The notes below the pieces were generated by a model. It saw only the letters and a program-made list of their open reading frames with translations. It was not told where the DNA came from and made no database searches. Shown in pieces: positions 32,960 through 41,858 of a stretch of DNA of 64,000 nt. The DNA is taken from assembly GCF_030268965.1 (NCBI RefSeq), contig NZ_BSSE01000004.1, forward strand, positions 1 through 64,000. The letters are read 5' to 3'. A program made the translations under genes and the position numbers. Each line of letters opens with the position of its first letter. Position 1 is the first letter of the stretch. This stretch comes from Microtetraspora sp. NBRC 16547 (GTDB lineage Bacteria > Actinomycetota > Actinomycetes > Streptosporangiales > Streptosporangiaceae).

Positions 32960-34981
32960 CTATCCGGCCAGTTCGGCGGGGAGGTCCTTCCCGTGGACGA
33001 CGGTCAGCGAGGTGACGGCCCGGGTGAGGACCACGTAGAGCCGGGCGAGGCCGCGTTCCTCCGCCGCGACGATGTCGGCGGGCTCCGCGACGACCACGTG
33101 GTCGTACTCCAGGCCCTTCGCGAGGCTCGCCGGGATGACCAGCAGGCGATGGTCGCCGGTCGAGTCGGGCCCCAGGACCCCGTGCTCGACGCCGTCCTCC
33201 GCCAGGGCCGCCGCCACCTCGGCAACGCCGGCGTCCGCCACGATCACGCCGATGGAGCCGGGTTGCGCGAGCGCCGGTCGCACGGCCTGGACGATCTCCG
33301 TGACCACGTCGGATGCCGGCCGTACGGACAGGGAGCCGGCGCCGGGGCGGAGTGAGCGCGGGACGGCGAGCTCGGGGGCCACGGAGGGGAGCAGCCGGGC
33401 GGCGTAGTCGAGGATCTCGCGCGGCACGCGGAAGCCCAGCGTCAGCTCGGTGATCTCGCCTGACGGCTGGCCCAGGTGATCGAGCACGTCCTTCCACGAG
33501 CGGGCGGACCAGGGGGTGGTGCCCTGGGCGATGTCGCCGAGGATGGTCGCCGAGCCGTTGCGGCAGCGCCGCCCGAGGGCGCGCAGCTGCATGGCGGAGA
33601 GGTCCTGGGCCTCGTCGACCACCATGTGCCCGTGAGAGGCCGTGCGTTCGACGAGGTCACCCAGCTCGTCGAGGAGGGCCGCGTCCGCCGCCGTCCATCG
33701 CGCCGACTTGTACGACCGGTACGGCTTCCGCCAGATCAGGATTTCCTGCTCGTCGGGTGACAAGTCGGTTTTGGCGGCCCGGGTGAGGAACTCCGCGTCG
33801 GACAGCAGCCGGAACAGGATCTGTTCGGGTACGAGCTTCGGCCACACCGCGTCCAGAACCTGCTTCACCGGCCGGGATCTGGCCACGGCGTCCTGGACCC
33901 GGTCGTCCGGTGACTCACCGCGGCGCTCCATCTGGACGAGCACGGCGTTGGCCAGCCGCTGGGCGAGAGCCGTACGGCCCGGGCCGTAGCGGGTCGTGCC
34001 CCGCAGCGAGGCGACGATCTCGCGGACCTCGTAGTCGGCCACGCGGTAGCGGTTGACGCCCTTGGTGAAGAGCACGCCCTCCTCGGGTTTGGCGACGTGC
34101 AGCCAGAGGGCGCGCTTGAGCACCGCGGCCATCCGCGCGTCGCCCTTGACCGCGGCCACCGACGGGTCCTCGGGATGGTCGTGGTCGCCGAGGACACCCG
34201 TCACGGTCGACTGGTCGACCTTCACCTCGCCCAGTGCGGGCAGCACGGAGGAGATGTAGGAGAGGAAGGCGCGGTTCGGGCCGACGATCATCACGCCGGA
34301 CCTGGACAGCCGCTCCCGGTGCGTGAACAGCAGGTAGGCCGCCCGGTGCAGACCGACGGCGGTCTTCCCGGTGCCGGGCGCGCCCTGCACGCAGACGGTC
34401 ACACCGAGGTCGGAACGGACGATCTCGTCCTGGTCGGGCTGGATGGTGGCGACGATGTCGCGCATGGGGCCGGTGCGGGGGCGTTCGATCTCCTCGGTGA
34501 GCAGCCTGCTCTGTCCGAGTTCGCGGCCGTCGAGGGGCTCGTCCTCGTACGCGGTGAGCGAGCCGCCCTGGTAGCCGAAGCGGCGGCGTAGCGCCACGCC
34601 CATCGGATCGGCCGGGCTGGCCTGGTAGAACGCGCGGGAGACCGGCGCCCGCCAGTCGAGCACGAGGGCGCGGCTGTTGTCGTCGTGGACGTGCCTGCGG
34701 CCGACGTAGATCGTGTCCGGGAGGTCGTCGTCCGCCGACCTGTTGAGTCGGCCGAAGAAGAGCGGGGTGTCGGGGTGGTCGGCGAGCGCGGCGACCCGCT
34801 GGTTGAGCAGCCCCTGCAGCACCTGCTGGGAGACCCAGTCGCCCGCCGCGTCGGCGGAGAGGGACGCCGCGTGGTCCCGCATGTCCTTCAGCGCGGCGCG
34901 GGAGGTGGCCAGATGGGCGCGCTCCGCTTCGAGCACGTCATCCGGCGCGGGTATGTCGGGGGCCAGCTGGTGTCCGGGCAT
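32960..34981 (-). CDS. HelD-like UvrD-type helicase / RNA polymerase-associated ATPase
   Basis: A 673-residue superfamily-1 ATPase. Walker A is VQGAPGTGKTAVGLHRAAYL (about residues 198-217) and Walker B is MVVDEAQDLSAMQLRAL, followed by GDIAQGTTPWSARSW and LTLGFRVPREI. A coiled-coil N-terminus (residues 1-60, LEAERAHLATSRAALKDMRD) and the absence of full UvrD DNA-binding motifs suggest the HelD family, which removes or recycles stalled RNA polymerase; relatives called HelR protect polymerase from rifamycins. I saw no clear rifamycin-associated palindrome upstream, so a resistance role is only a possibility. It is flanked by the 18-bp direct repeats and ends at a terminator. Confidence 0.88.
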   Translation of the reverse strand: MPGHQLAPDIPAPDDVLEAERAHLATSRAALKDMRDHAASLSADAAGDWVSQQVLQGLLNQRVAALADHPDTPLFFGRLNRSADDDLPDTIYVGRRHVHDDNSRALVLDWRAPVSRAFYQASPADPMGVALRRRFGYQGGSLTAYEDEPLDGRELGQSRLLTEEIERPRTGPMRDIVATIQPDQDEIVRSDLGVTVCVQGAPGTGKTAVGLHRAAYLLFTHRERLSRSGVMIVGPNRAFLSYISSVLPALGEVKVDQSTVTGVLGDHDHPEDPSVAAVKGDARMAAVLKRALWLHVAKPEEGVLFTKGVNRYRVADYEVREIVASLRGTTRYGPGRTALAQRLANAVLVQMERRGESPDDRVQDAVARSRPVKQVLDAVWPKLVPEQILFRLLSDAEFLTRAAKTDLSPDEQEILIWRKPYRSYKSARWTAADAALLDELGDLVERTASHGHMVVDEAQDLSAMQLRALGRRCRNGSATILGDIAQGTTPWSARSWKDVLDHLGQPSGEITELTLGFRVPREILDYAARLLPSVAPELAVPRSLRPGAGSLSVRPASDVVTEIVQAVRPALAQPGSIGVIVADAGVAEVAAALAEDGVEHGVLGPDSTGDHRLLVIPASLAKGLEYDHVVVAEPADIVAAEERGLARLYVVLTRAVTSLTVVHGKDLPAELAG

Positions 34982-35319
34982 GCGAAGACTCCTCGCGGGT
35001 CGGTGGTGGTTCGCCGCGTGGTCACGGCGGGTAGCGAAACGCAGAAGTCTACTCGTGCGGGAATGCGCTCCCCAACCGGTTTCCCATTCCGCCGGGCGTC
35101 GTGTCGGGGGCCGTCGACCGGGTTCGTCATGACCTCCCGGTAGTCACCCCAACACTGTGCGAAATAGAACAAATCGGCATGGCTTCAATGCTGAAAAATC
35201 CGCGCAGATTACGTGATTTGCCCTAACGATGGGGTATGCCGCGACCGATCGTGATGGGTACTCGGCTGGCGTACGAGGGGGTGATGCGATTGTCTCGAAC
35301 CGACGGAATTTCCTGGACC

Positions 35320-35337
35320 TAGGTCGTGTTTCGTGGA
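35320..35337 (+). repeat. 18-bp direct repeat, copy 2
   Basis: Identical to 32886-32903 (TAGGTCGTGTTTCGTGGA). Bases beyond the 18 differ, apart from one or two matches. It could be one end of a decayed mobile element or a recombination footprint; no transposase is present. Confidence 0.8.
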
Positions 35338-35482
35338 TCTTTTTGGCCTACTGCGGTCGCCCAGATGGCGCCTCGCTTCGTTGTCGGAGTCGGCCGGAGG
35401 CTCCGCTCCGACCTCCTCCTCCGCCTTGCGCGGCATCCATCTGGCCGATCCTCGCTACGGGCGGCATTTGTCAGAAATTCCC

Positions 35483-35521
35483 CAGGTCTTGTCTGCAGGT
35501 CTTATCTGCAGGTCTTGCCTG
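35483..35521. repeat. Triple 13-bp tandem repeat
   Basis: CAGGTCTTGTCTG, CAGGTCTTATCTG and CAGGTCTTGCCTG are immediately adjacent and differ at one position each. A further CCAGGTC follows at 35525. It is an iteron-like or slippage array upstream of nothing obvious. Confidence 0.85.
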
Positions 35522-35538
35522 ACCCCAGGTCATGGACG

Positions 35539-35564
35539 CACGGGACGGCGGCAGCCGTCCCGTG
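35539..35564 (-). terminator. Terminator of XPB-like helicase gene
   Basis: A perfect 11-bp stem (CACGGGACGGC 35539-35549, GCCGTCCCGTG 35554-35564) with a GGCA loop, 22 bp after the stop of the minus-strand helicase. Confidence 0.7.
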
Positions 35565-35586
35565 CTGAGGAAACACCCGGCGAAGA

Positions 35587-37251
35587 TCACCTCGCCGGGT
35601 CCTCCTCACCCTCGGCCAGGACCTCATCGGCGTCGATGATCTGGTACGAGTATCCCTGTTCTGCGAGGAAGCGCTGCCGGTGGGCGGCGAAGTCCTGGTC
35701 GACGGTGTCGCGGCTGACCACGGAGTAGAACCGGGCGCCGCCGCCGTCGGCCTTCGGCCGGAGCACGCGGCCGAGCCGCTGCGCCTCCTCCTGCCGCGAC
35801 CCGAACGTGCCGGACACCTGGATGGCGACGGACGCCTCGGGCAGGTCGATGGAGAAGTTGGCGACCTTCGACACCACGAGCACCTGGATCTCCTTGTCGC
35901 GGAACGCCTGGAACAGGCGCTCGCGCTCGCGGACCCGCGTCTCGCCCTTGATCACCGGCGCGTCCAGGTGCTCGCCCAGCTCGTCGAGCTGGTCGATGTA
36001 CTGCCCGATGACGAGGACCTGCTCGCCCGCGTGCCGCCGTACGAGGGCCTCGGCGACCCGGTTCTTGGACGGGGTCGTGGCGCAGAACCGGTAGCGCTCC
36101 TCGGCCTCCGACATCGCGTAGGCGAGCCGCTCCTCGTCGCTCAGCGTCACCCGGACCTCGACGCAGTCGGCCGGGGCGATCCAGCCCTGGTTCTCCATCT
36201 CCTTCCAGGGGGCGTCGTACCGCTTGGGGCCGATCAGCGAGAACACGTCGCCCTCGCGGCCGTCCTCGCGGACCAGCGTGGCGGTCAGCCCGATCCGGCG
36301 GCGGGCCTGGAGGTCGGCCGTCATCCGGAAGATCGGCGCGGGCAGCAGGTGGACCTCGTCGTACACGACCAGGCCCCAGTCGCGGGCGTCGAACAGCTCC
36401 AGGTGGCGGTACACGCCCTGGCGCTTGGTCGTCATGACCTGGTACGTCGCGATGGTGACCGGCCGGATCTCCTTCTTGGTGCCGGTGTACTCGCCGATCT
36501 CGTCGGCGGTCAGCGACGTCCGCTTGATCAGCTCCTGCTTCCACTGGTGCGCGGAGACCGTGTTGGTGACCAGGATGAGCGTGGTCGCCTGGGCGTGCGC
36601 CATCGCCGCCGCGCCGACGATCGTCTTGCCGGCGCCGCAGGGCAGCACGACGACGCCGGAGCCGCCGTGCCAGAAGGCGTCCGCCGCCTCCTGCTGGTAC
36701 GGCCGGAGCGTCCAGCCGTCCTCGGCGAGCGCGATGGCGTGGTGCTCGCCGTCGACGTAGCCGGCGAGGTCGTCGGCCGGCCAGCCGAGCTTGAGAAGCA
36801 CCTGCTTGATGTTGCCGCGCTCCGAGGGATGCACGATGACCGTCTCGGCGTCGAGCCGCTCGCCGGTCAGGGGCTGGACCTTCTTGGAGCGCAGCACCTC
36901 CTCCAGGACCGCCCGGTCGGTGCTGGTCAGCACCAGGCCGTGGCTTGGGTGCTTCTCCAGCCGGAGCCGCCCGTAGCGGGCCATCGTCTCGACCACGTCC
37001 ACCAGGAGCGCGTGCGGCACCGGATAGCGGCTGAAGCCGATCAGCGTGTCCACGACCTGCTCGGCGTCGTGCCCGGCCGCGCGCGCGTTCCACAGCGCGA
37101 GCGGGGTCACCCGGTAGGTGTGGACGTGCTCGGGGGCCCGCTCCAGCTCGGCGAACGGCGCGATCGCCTTACGGCACGCGTTGGCCCGTTCGTGATCGAC
37201 CTCGAGCAGCAGCGTCTTGTCCGACTGAACGATCAGCGGCCCGTCATTCAA
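35587..37251 (-). CDS. XPB-like superfamily 2 DNA repair helicase
   Basis: A helicase of about 554 residues of the XPB/Ssl2 type. The N-terminal damage-recognition-like domain precedes an SF2 core: Walker A region VVLPCGAGKTIVGAAA, DEVH box LVVYDEVHLLPAP, motif III in IGLTATLVREDGREGD (the RED motif), and motif VI in EEAQRLGRVLRPK. A thumb-like segment lies after the RED motif. Bacterial XPB homologues are 3'-5' helicases with uncertain cellular role. A TTG at 37251 with AAGGGAG 6 bases upstream is the likely start; a TTG at 37284 gives 11 more residues. It is one of two helicase-related genes in this stretch (see 38034-40544). Confidence 0.92.
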   Translation of the reverse strand: MNDGPLIVQSDKTLLLEVDHERANACRKAIAPFAELERAPEHVHTYRVTPLALWNARAAGHDAEQVVDTLIGFSRYPVPHALLVDVVETMARYGRLRLEKHPSHGLVLTSTDRAVLEEVLRSKKVQPLTGERLDAETVIVHPSERGNIKQVLLKLGWPADDLAGYVDGEHHAIALAEDGWTLRPYQQEAADAFWHGGSGVVVLPCGAGKTIVGAAAMAHAQATTLILVTNTVSAHQWKQELIKRTSLTADEIGEYTGTKKEIRPVTIATYQVMTTKRQGVYRHLELFDARDWGLVVYDEVHLLPAPIFRMTADLQARRRIGLTATLVREDGREGDVFSLIGPKRYDAPWKEMENQGWIAPADCVEVRVTLSDEERLAYAMSEAEERYRFCATTPSKNRVAEALVRRHAGEQVLVIGQYIDQLDELGEHLDAPVIKGETRVRERERLFQAFRDKEIQVLVVSKVANFSIDLPEASVAIQVSGTFGSRQEEAQRLGRVLRPKADGGGARFYSVVSRDTVDQDFAAHRQRFLAEQGYSYQIIDADEVLAEGEEDPAR

Positions 37252-37318
37252 TGCCTGCTCCCTTGTCCGGCTACCGCCTATCAAACAAGGGATCGAGCCG
37301 AATCACTCCCGGGTTGGC

Positions 37319-37831
37319 TCATTCGGTGGTGGTGGCGTCGAAATAGCCGTTCACACCGGCCCAGATGAATGCCCCGATGCCGATGATGATCAGCACCACA
37401 TTGATGCCGATGGAGATCCACGTCCATTTCAGCAGGCGCCTGGCCGTGTCCGGCTCGGTGTCGACCTTGCTGAGCGCGATGCCGGACAGGATGGCCCCCG
37501 CGATGCCGCCCAGTGTTATGTAGCAGGTCATCCCCATCACGATGCTGATGACCAGGGCCACGATCGCGTGGGTGCGCGGGCCCTCCTGCCGGGGTGGGTA
37601 GCCGTACGGCGGCTGGCCGTAGGGGGAGCCGTACGGCTGCCCGAACGCCTGCTGGCCGTACGGCTGCCCATAGGGCGGCTGCTGGCCGTACTGGGGCCCG
37701 TACTGCTGACCGTATTGCTGACCGAATTGCGGATCGCCGTGGGAGGGCCCGGCCTGGGGGTCCGTCCCGTACGGGTTGTGCGGGCTCTGCCAATCCTGGG
37801 GATTCTGGCCCGGCTGGTCTGGGGTCGTCAC
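37319..37831 (-). CDS. DUF4190-like membrane protein with Gln/Pro/Tyr N-terminus
   Basis: About 170 residues. The GTG at 37831 (VTTPDQPGQN) gives a cytoplasmic Gln/Gly/Pro/Tyr-rich stretch of repeated YGQQ, YGQP and YG-type words (about residues 30-85). After it come two predicted helices (IVALVISIVMGMTCYITLGG and WISIGINVVLIIIGIGAFIW) with the DUF4190 connecting loop (GIALSKVDTEP). The second helix end, GVNGYFDATTTE, is short and probably outside. It resembles the gene at 31661-32602 in layout but lacks the Cys-bearing extracellular domain. Unknown role; possibly an envelope stress or division-associated protein. Confidence 0.75.
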   Translation of the reverse strand: MTTPDQPGQNPQDWQSPHNPYGTDPQAGPSHGDPQFGQQYGQQYGPQYGQQPPYGQPYGQQAFGQPYGSPYGQPPYGYPPRQEGPRTHAIVALVISIVMGMTCYITLGGIAGAILSGIALSKVDTEPDTARRLLKWTWISIGINVVLIIIGIGAFIWAGVNGYFDATTTE

Positions 37832-38033
37832 CGTCGGTCGATCCTTCGTCGGGTCGGGGTCCAGATTAGGGAAGTCCAGAAATATCACGGTATGGCGCTC
37901 CCCGCTCCGGTGCTGAGGACCGCATCGAAACGGGGAGCGCGGCGACCGCGAGGGGCCAGTCGCCAATCCAGCCCCTACCGGTCAGCCGGATCATCGCCAG
38001 ATCGGGCACCGAAGGGCAACGGATTTAATCGGC

Positions 38034-40544
38034 CTAATTGACGTCGGCGATGCCCGTGATGCGGTGCAGCGCGAACCGGTGGACGGCCGCGCGGGTCTCG
38101 TCGTAGGCGGTCAGGTAGCCGCCCTCCATCCGGGCCGGCTCCAAAATGCGGCTGGTGGCGTGCCCCTGGGAGTCGAGGTAACCGATCCACACCCGCGCCC
38201 CCTGGCGGATCGCCTCCTTGAGGGCGCTGATCGTCGCGGTCGAGGGCGAGCGCGGGACCTGTCCGCGGGGCGCGTCCGACGGGCCGCGCCGCGCGAGGTG
38301 AGCGTCGTCCCCGGCCCTGATCGCGCGTACGGCCGCCGCCACAATGTCGGGGTCCGGTCCGGTCGCGGTCGCGGCGCGGGTGAGCGGCTGGCCCTCGGTC
38401 CGCCTGGCGTCCGCGCGTGCCACCAGCATGTCCCCTTCCAGGGACTCCGCCATGGGGGCATAGCCCATCGCGCGCAGCGCGTCGACCAGGGACGCCCGGG
38501 ACGTCTTGGACGCGAGCACGGTGGGCGCGAGCCGCCGCAGGCGCAGCGCGGCCGCCCGCCGGTCGGCCACCACCTCGTCCAGGACGGCGGGGTCGTCGCA
38601 GCGGATGTAGGCCGAGGCCGTACCGACTCGGATGCGGCCGTGCCTGCGGGCCACGTCGGTGATCAGGTAGCGCAGCGGCTGCGGGACCGGCGTGGCGGAG
38701 TGCCGCTCCAGCATCGCGAGCAGTTCGCCCGCCGACTGGCCGGCGTCGAGCGCTCGGCGGATCGACCCCTCGCCGAAGCGGTAGACGGTCGCGCCGCCCT
38801 TGGACTCCACGTCCGCCGCCAGCGCGAGCCAGCGGCCGAGGTCGCTGACGAGCGGCCCCGGCGCCACGGCGGTCAGGTCCGCCTGCAGCAGCACGCGGTC
38901 CACTGGTTTGGGCAGCAGCGGCGCCAGCAGCTCCGCGGGCGCGCCTTCGGCGCCGGCCTCGGCGCCGCTCCCCTCGCCGGACGAGTGGCCGTAAGAGCGG
39001 CCGTGGGAGGAGCCGTATCGAGGGAAGGCCCGCAGCAGCGCCCGGCCGTGGCCGGACAGGACGCCGAGTCCGGTGACACCGATGTGCTCGGCCTCGCGCA
39101 GCGCGAACTCGGCCAGCCGGTCGCGGTGCGCGATCCGGCGGCGCGGCTGCTCCCAGGCGAGGCGATCGATCACCGACGCGGGTGTGGGCGCGATGCCGGG
39201 GCCGACGGCGGCGAGCACGGACAGTGTGCGCAGCCGCACCTCGGCGGCGGCCGACCGGCGGAGGTCCGGGTGCAGGGCGTTGATCGGCCGGTCGCGCTCG
39301 TCGCGCTCGCCGATCAGACCGGGGGCGCGGTCCATGCCCGCCCAGGCGGTGGCGAGCACGGCCCACCGGTCCTCGGTCGCCTTGACCCGCCAGACGTCGT
39401 ACGCGGAGGTGGGCAGCCACTCCCCGTCGACCGATCCGCCGGACGCGATCAGCCCGGCCGCGTGCGTGACCTCCACCACGAGCCCCGCCGCCCATTCGGG
39501 AAGGTCGAGGAGCTGCGCCGTCCGCTTGAGATCCCGTACGGCGAGGCCGCCCGCGCGCAGGACGCCAGGAGGATCGTGGCTCCAGAGCTCGCAGAGCTCC
39601 TCGACCGTCCGGACGAAGGTGAACGCCTGACCGGCGGCGGTCCGGTCGGCCAGCGCCTGGTCGCGGGCCACGCCGTCGAGCTCGGGCGGACTGGGGGACA
39701 GGTCCTGGTGGATCCGGCCCCCACGCAGGAACAGCGCCACCTCGCGAGGCAGCGTCACGGTCTCCTCGCCGGTCGCCCCCAGGAGGCCACGCGCGAGCAG
39801 CTGCTCGATCGGCGACTGCGCGGTGGCGGTGCGGACCTCGCGCCTTGCGTCCGCCACCCGGCCGCTCGGCGGGCCCCAGGCCAGCTCGTCCAGCGCCGCG
39901 CGGGCCTGCGGGGACACCTCGGCGATCAGCCGTTCGACGGTGCCGGGGGCGGCGAGCAGCGCCGCCAGCCGCCGCCCCGGAGGCGCCGTCGGATCCGCCG
40001 CGTCCGCCGGGCCCTCCGCCGCGTCCGTTCCCGCCGGGGCGATGTCGGCGAGCAGGACCGTGAGGGACTCGGGCGAGTGGTGCCGGAAAACGTCCGCGGC
40101 CGGCGGCCCGAGACCCGCCGGAGGGTCGAGGGCGCCTCTGACTCCCGGTGCCGGCAGCAGCGCGTCATCGGGCCCGAAGATCAGGCACGCAGTCCTCAGC
40201 CGCTCGACGGCCTCCCGGAGCGCGATGTCCAGCTCGGCGGCGCGCCGCCTGTTGTCCGCGCGGCTCCCGTGGGGAAGCGCGCGGGCGATGAGCGAGCGCA
40301 GCTCCCCGTACGCCAGCGGGCCGGGCTGGAGGGTCAGCGTCTCGGCGACGGACAGGGTGAAGCGGTCGAGCCGGTCGAGCGCCCGCCCGACGGCCGACGG
40401 GGTGCCCGCGCGCGCCGCCAACCCCTCCACGTGCGGCGGGACGGGCATGATGAGCTCCGGGCGCGCTGCCACGAGGGCACGAAGCTGCTCGTCCGCGCGG
40501 CCGCGCAGCCACGCGGTGAAGTCACCGCCCATCCCCTCACTCAT
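38034..40544 (-). CDS. Helicase-associated / WYL-like DNA-binding protein
   Basis: An 836-residue actinobacterial protein with no SF2 motor of its own. The early region (MSEGMGGDFTAWLRGRADEQ and PPHVEGLAARAGTPSAVGRA) and the middle region (about residues 480-650, QPLRYLITDVARRHGRIRVG) fit the conserved helicase C-terminal-type domain found in XPB/Ssl2-like proteins. The last 70 residues look like a WYL-type ligand- or DNA-sensing domain (ALKEAIRQGARVWIGYLDSQ). Its homologues usually sit near the XPB-like helicase, as here (35587-37251), separated by the DUF4190 gene; they may work together in a repair process. The exact start among ATGs at 40553, 40544 and 40532 is uncertain. Confidence 0.8.
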   Translation of the reverse strand: MSEGMGGDFTAWLRGRADEQLRALVAARPELIMPVPPHVEGLAARAGTPSAVGRALDRLDRFTLSVAETLTLQPGPLAYGELRSLIARALPHGSRADNRRRAAELDIALREAVERLRTACLIFGPDDALLPAPGVRGALDPPAGLGPPAADVFRHHSPESLTVLLADIAPAGTDAAEGPADAADPTAPPGRRLAALLAAPGTVERLIAEVSPQARAALDELAWGPPSGRVADARREVRTATAQSPIEQLLARGLLGATGEETVTLPREVALFLRGGRIHQDLSPSPPELDGVARDQALADRTAAGQAFTFVRTVEELCELWSHDPPGVLRAGGLAVRDLKRTAQLLDLPEWAAGLVVEVTHAAGLIASGGSVDGEWLPTSAYDVWRVKATEDRWAVLATAWAGMDRAPGLIGERDERDRPINALHPDLRRSAAAEVRLRTLSVLAAVGPGIAPTPASVIDRLAWEQPRRRIAHRDRLAEFALREAEHIGVTGLGVLSGHGRALLRAFPRYGSSHGRSYGHSSGEGSGAEAGAEGAPAELLAPLLPKPVDRVLLQADLTAVAPGPLVSDLGRWLALAADVESKGGATVYRFGEGSIRRALDAGQSAGELLAMLERHSATPVPQPLRYLITDVARRHGRIRVGTASAYIRCDDPAVLDEVVADRRAAALRLRRLAPTVLASKTSRASLVDALRAMGYAPMAESLEGDMLVARADARRTEGQPLTRAATATGPDPDIVAAAVRAIRAGDDAHLARRGPSDAPRGQVPRSPSTATISALKEAIRQGARVWIGYLDSQGHATSRILEPARMEGGYLTAYDETRAAVHRFALHRITGIADVN

Positions 40545-40706
40545 CCCTCTCATCGTAGGAGCACGGGTACGGGTGATTCTCCTGGAAGGCGGGCTGTCGT
40601 CGAGGAGCGAGATCGGGGTCGCGACAGGTCCGTTCCGGGGCCCGGGCAGGCGAGGCGGGCCATATGCCGGTGCGCGACGCTGTCGCGCTTTGGCATCCTT
40701 TATCAG

Positions 40707-41318
40707 GTGAACTCGGTGGGATTCGACCTTGACCTGACCCTTGCCGACACGCGCGCCGCCATCGCCGCCGTGTACGAGGCGATGGTGCCGCGGCTGGCCT
40801 ACCCCATCGACGTGGACGTGGTGGTCTCCCGGCTCGGGCCTCCCTTGGAGGAGGAGCTGGCCTACTGGATGCCGGAGGAGGAGATCCCCGCCGCGGCGGC
40901 GCTGTACCGGGAGCTCTACCCGCAGATCGCGCTGCCGGCGACAGGGCTCATGCCCGGCGCGCAGGAGGCGCTCGCGGCGGTCCGCGGGGCCGGCGGCCGG
41001 ATCATCGTCGTGACGGGGAAGAACGTGCTGGACGCCCGGCGCACCGTGGACGCGCTGGGGTTCGAGGTGGACGAGGTCGTGGGGTCCCTTTTCGGGGCGG
41101 ACAAGGGCAGGGCCCTCGCGAGTTTCGGCGCCGGAGCATATGTTGGAGATCACGTGGCCGACATCGAGGCGGCGCGTGCCGGTGGTGCCACGAGCGTCGC
41201 GGTGGCCACCGGATCGTTCACGGCGGACCAACTAGTCGATCATGGAGCTGACGTGGTGCTGGAAGACCTCACGCAGTTCGTCGCGTGGTTCGACTCATGG
41301 ACCGCCGCATCCGCGTAA
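40707..41318 (+). CDS. HAD-family hydrolase (phosphoglycolate-phosphatase-like)
   Basis: A 203-residue HAD phosphatase. Motif I is GFDLDLTLADTR with the nucleophile Asp7, motif II is IIVVTGKN, motif III Lys lies in GADKGRALASF, and motif IV is YVGDHVADIEAA. The cap region (residues about 18-90) is helical. The substrate is unknown; phosphoglycolate or another small phosphoester is likely. The start is a GTG at 40707 (VNSVGFDLD). The conserved Streptomyces-like neighbourhood places it before the cold-shock-domain and MFS genes. Confidence 0.88.
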   Translation: MNSVGFDLDLTLADTRAAIAAVYEAMVPRLAYPIDVDVVVSRLGPPLEEELAYWMPEEEIPAAAALYRELYPQIALPATGLMPGAQEALAAVRGAGGRIIVVTGKNVLDARRTVDALGFEVDEVVGSLFGADKGRALASFGAGAYVGDHVADIEAARAGGATSVAVATGSFTADQLVDHGADVVLEDLTQFVAWFDSWTAASA

Positions 41319-41406
41319 AACACGGCCGTCAGGCGGTCCACAGGCGCCCTTCGCGGGCATAACCTACATCCATTCCTTTCACGACAGTCTGAACGAGGTC
41401 ACCCCT

Positions 41407-41805
41407 GTGCCGAGTGGCAAGGTCAAGTGGTACGACGCCGACAAGGGATTCGGCTTCCTCACGCGCGACGACGGCGGTGAGGTTTTCGTGCATTCATCGG
41501 CGCTGCCCAAGGGCGTGGACGTCCTGAAGCCCGGGCAGAAGGTCGAGTTCGGAGTGGCCGAGGGCCGTCGCGGTCAGCAGGCTCTGTCGGTCCGGGTTCT
41601 CGAACAGCCGCCCACCCTCGCCAGGACCGCGCGGGTGAAGGGCAAGCGTAAGAAGCCGGACGAGATGGTCGTCATCGTCGAGGATCTGATCAAGCTGCTC
41701 GACGACATCTCGACGTCCTACCAGAAGGGCAAGCAGCCGGACTCCGCGCACGCCAAGAAGGTCGCGAGCGTGCTCCGCGCCGTCGCGGACGACATCGACG
41801 GCTGA
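41407..41805 (+). CDS. Cold-shock-domain protein with helical extension
   Basis: A 132-residue protein. Residues 1-65 are a cold-shock domain (VPSGKVKWYDADKGFGFLTR; RNP1 KGFGFL, RNP2 VFVHSSAL) that binds single-stranded nucleic acid. Residues about 66-132 add a basic stretch (RTARVKGKRKKPDEM) and a helix-rich end (VVIVEDLIKLLDDISTSYQK), which is unusual for CspA proteins and resembles the longer CSD proteins of actinomycetes. The start is GTG 41407. It is 88 bp after the HAD gene on the same strand, possibly in one transcript, and convergent with the MFS gene. Confidence 0.9.
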   Translation: MPSGKVKWYDADKGFGFLTRDDGGEVFVHSSALPKGVDVLKPGQKVEFGVAEGRRGQQALSVRVLEQPPTLARTARVKGKRKKPDEMVVIVEDLIKLLDDISTSYQKGKQPDSAHAKKVASVLRAVADDIDG

Positions 41806-41858
41806 TCCCTCGGCTGCCGGCCCGTCGATCGACGTTTCCGGGACGGGGAGGGCCACGC

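Larger units (their letters stand above)
34982..35586. other. Intergenic region with repeats
   Basis: About 600 bases without a recognisable gene. They contain the probable promoter of the HelD-like gene (sequence around 35155-35225 is unusually AT-rich), the second copy of the 18-bp direct repeat (35320-35337), then GC-rich text. A triple 13-bp tandem repeat (35483-35521) and a terminator (35539-35564) follow. Short frames here are not protein-like. Confidence 0.5.

Noticed and set aside
38064-41318. Very long plus-strand frame (1084 codons) over the helicase-associated gene
   Set aside because: Only its last 612 bases (40707-41318, HAD hydrolase) look like a protein; the rest is the shadow of the minus-strand gene at 38034-40544.
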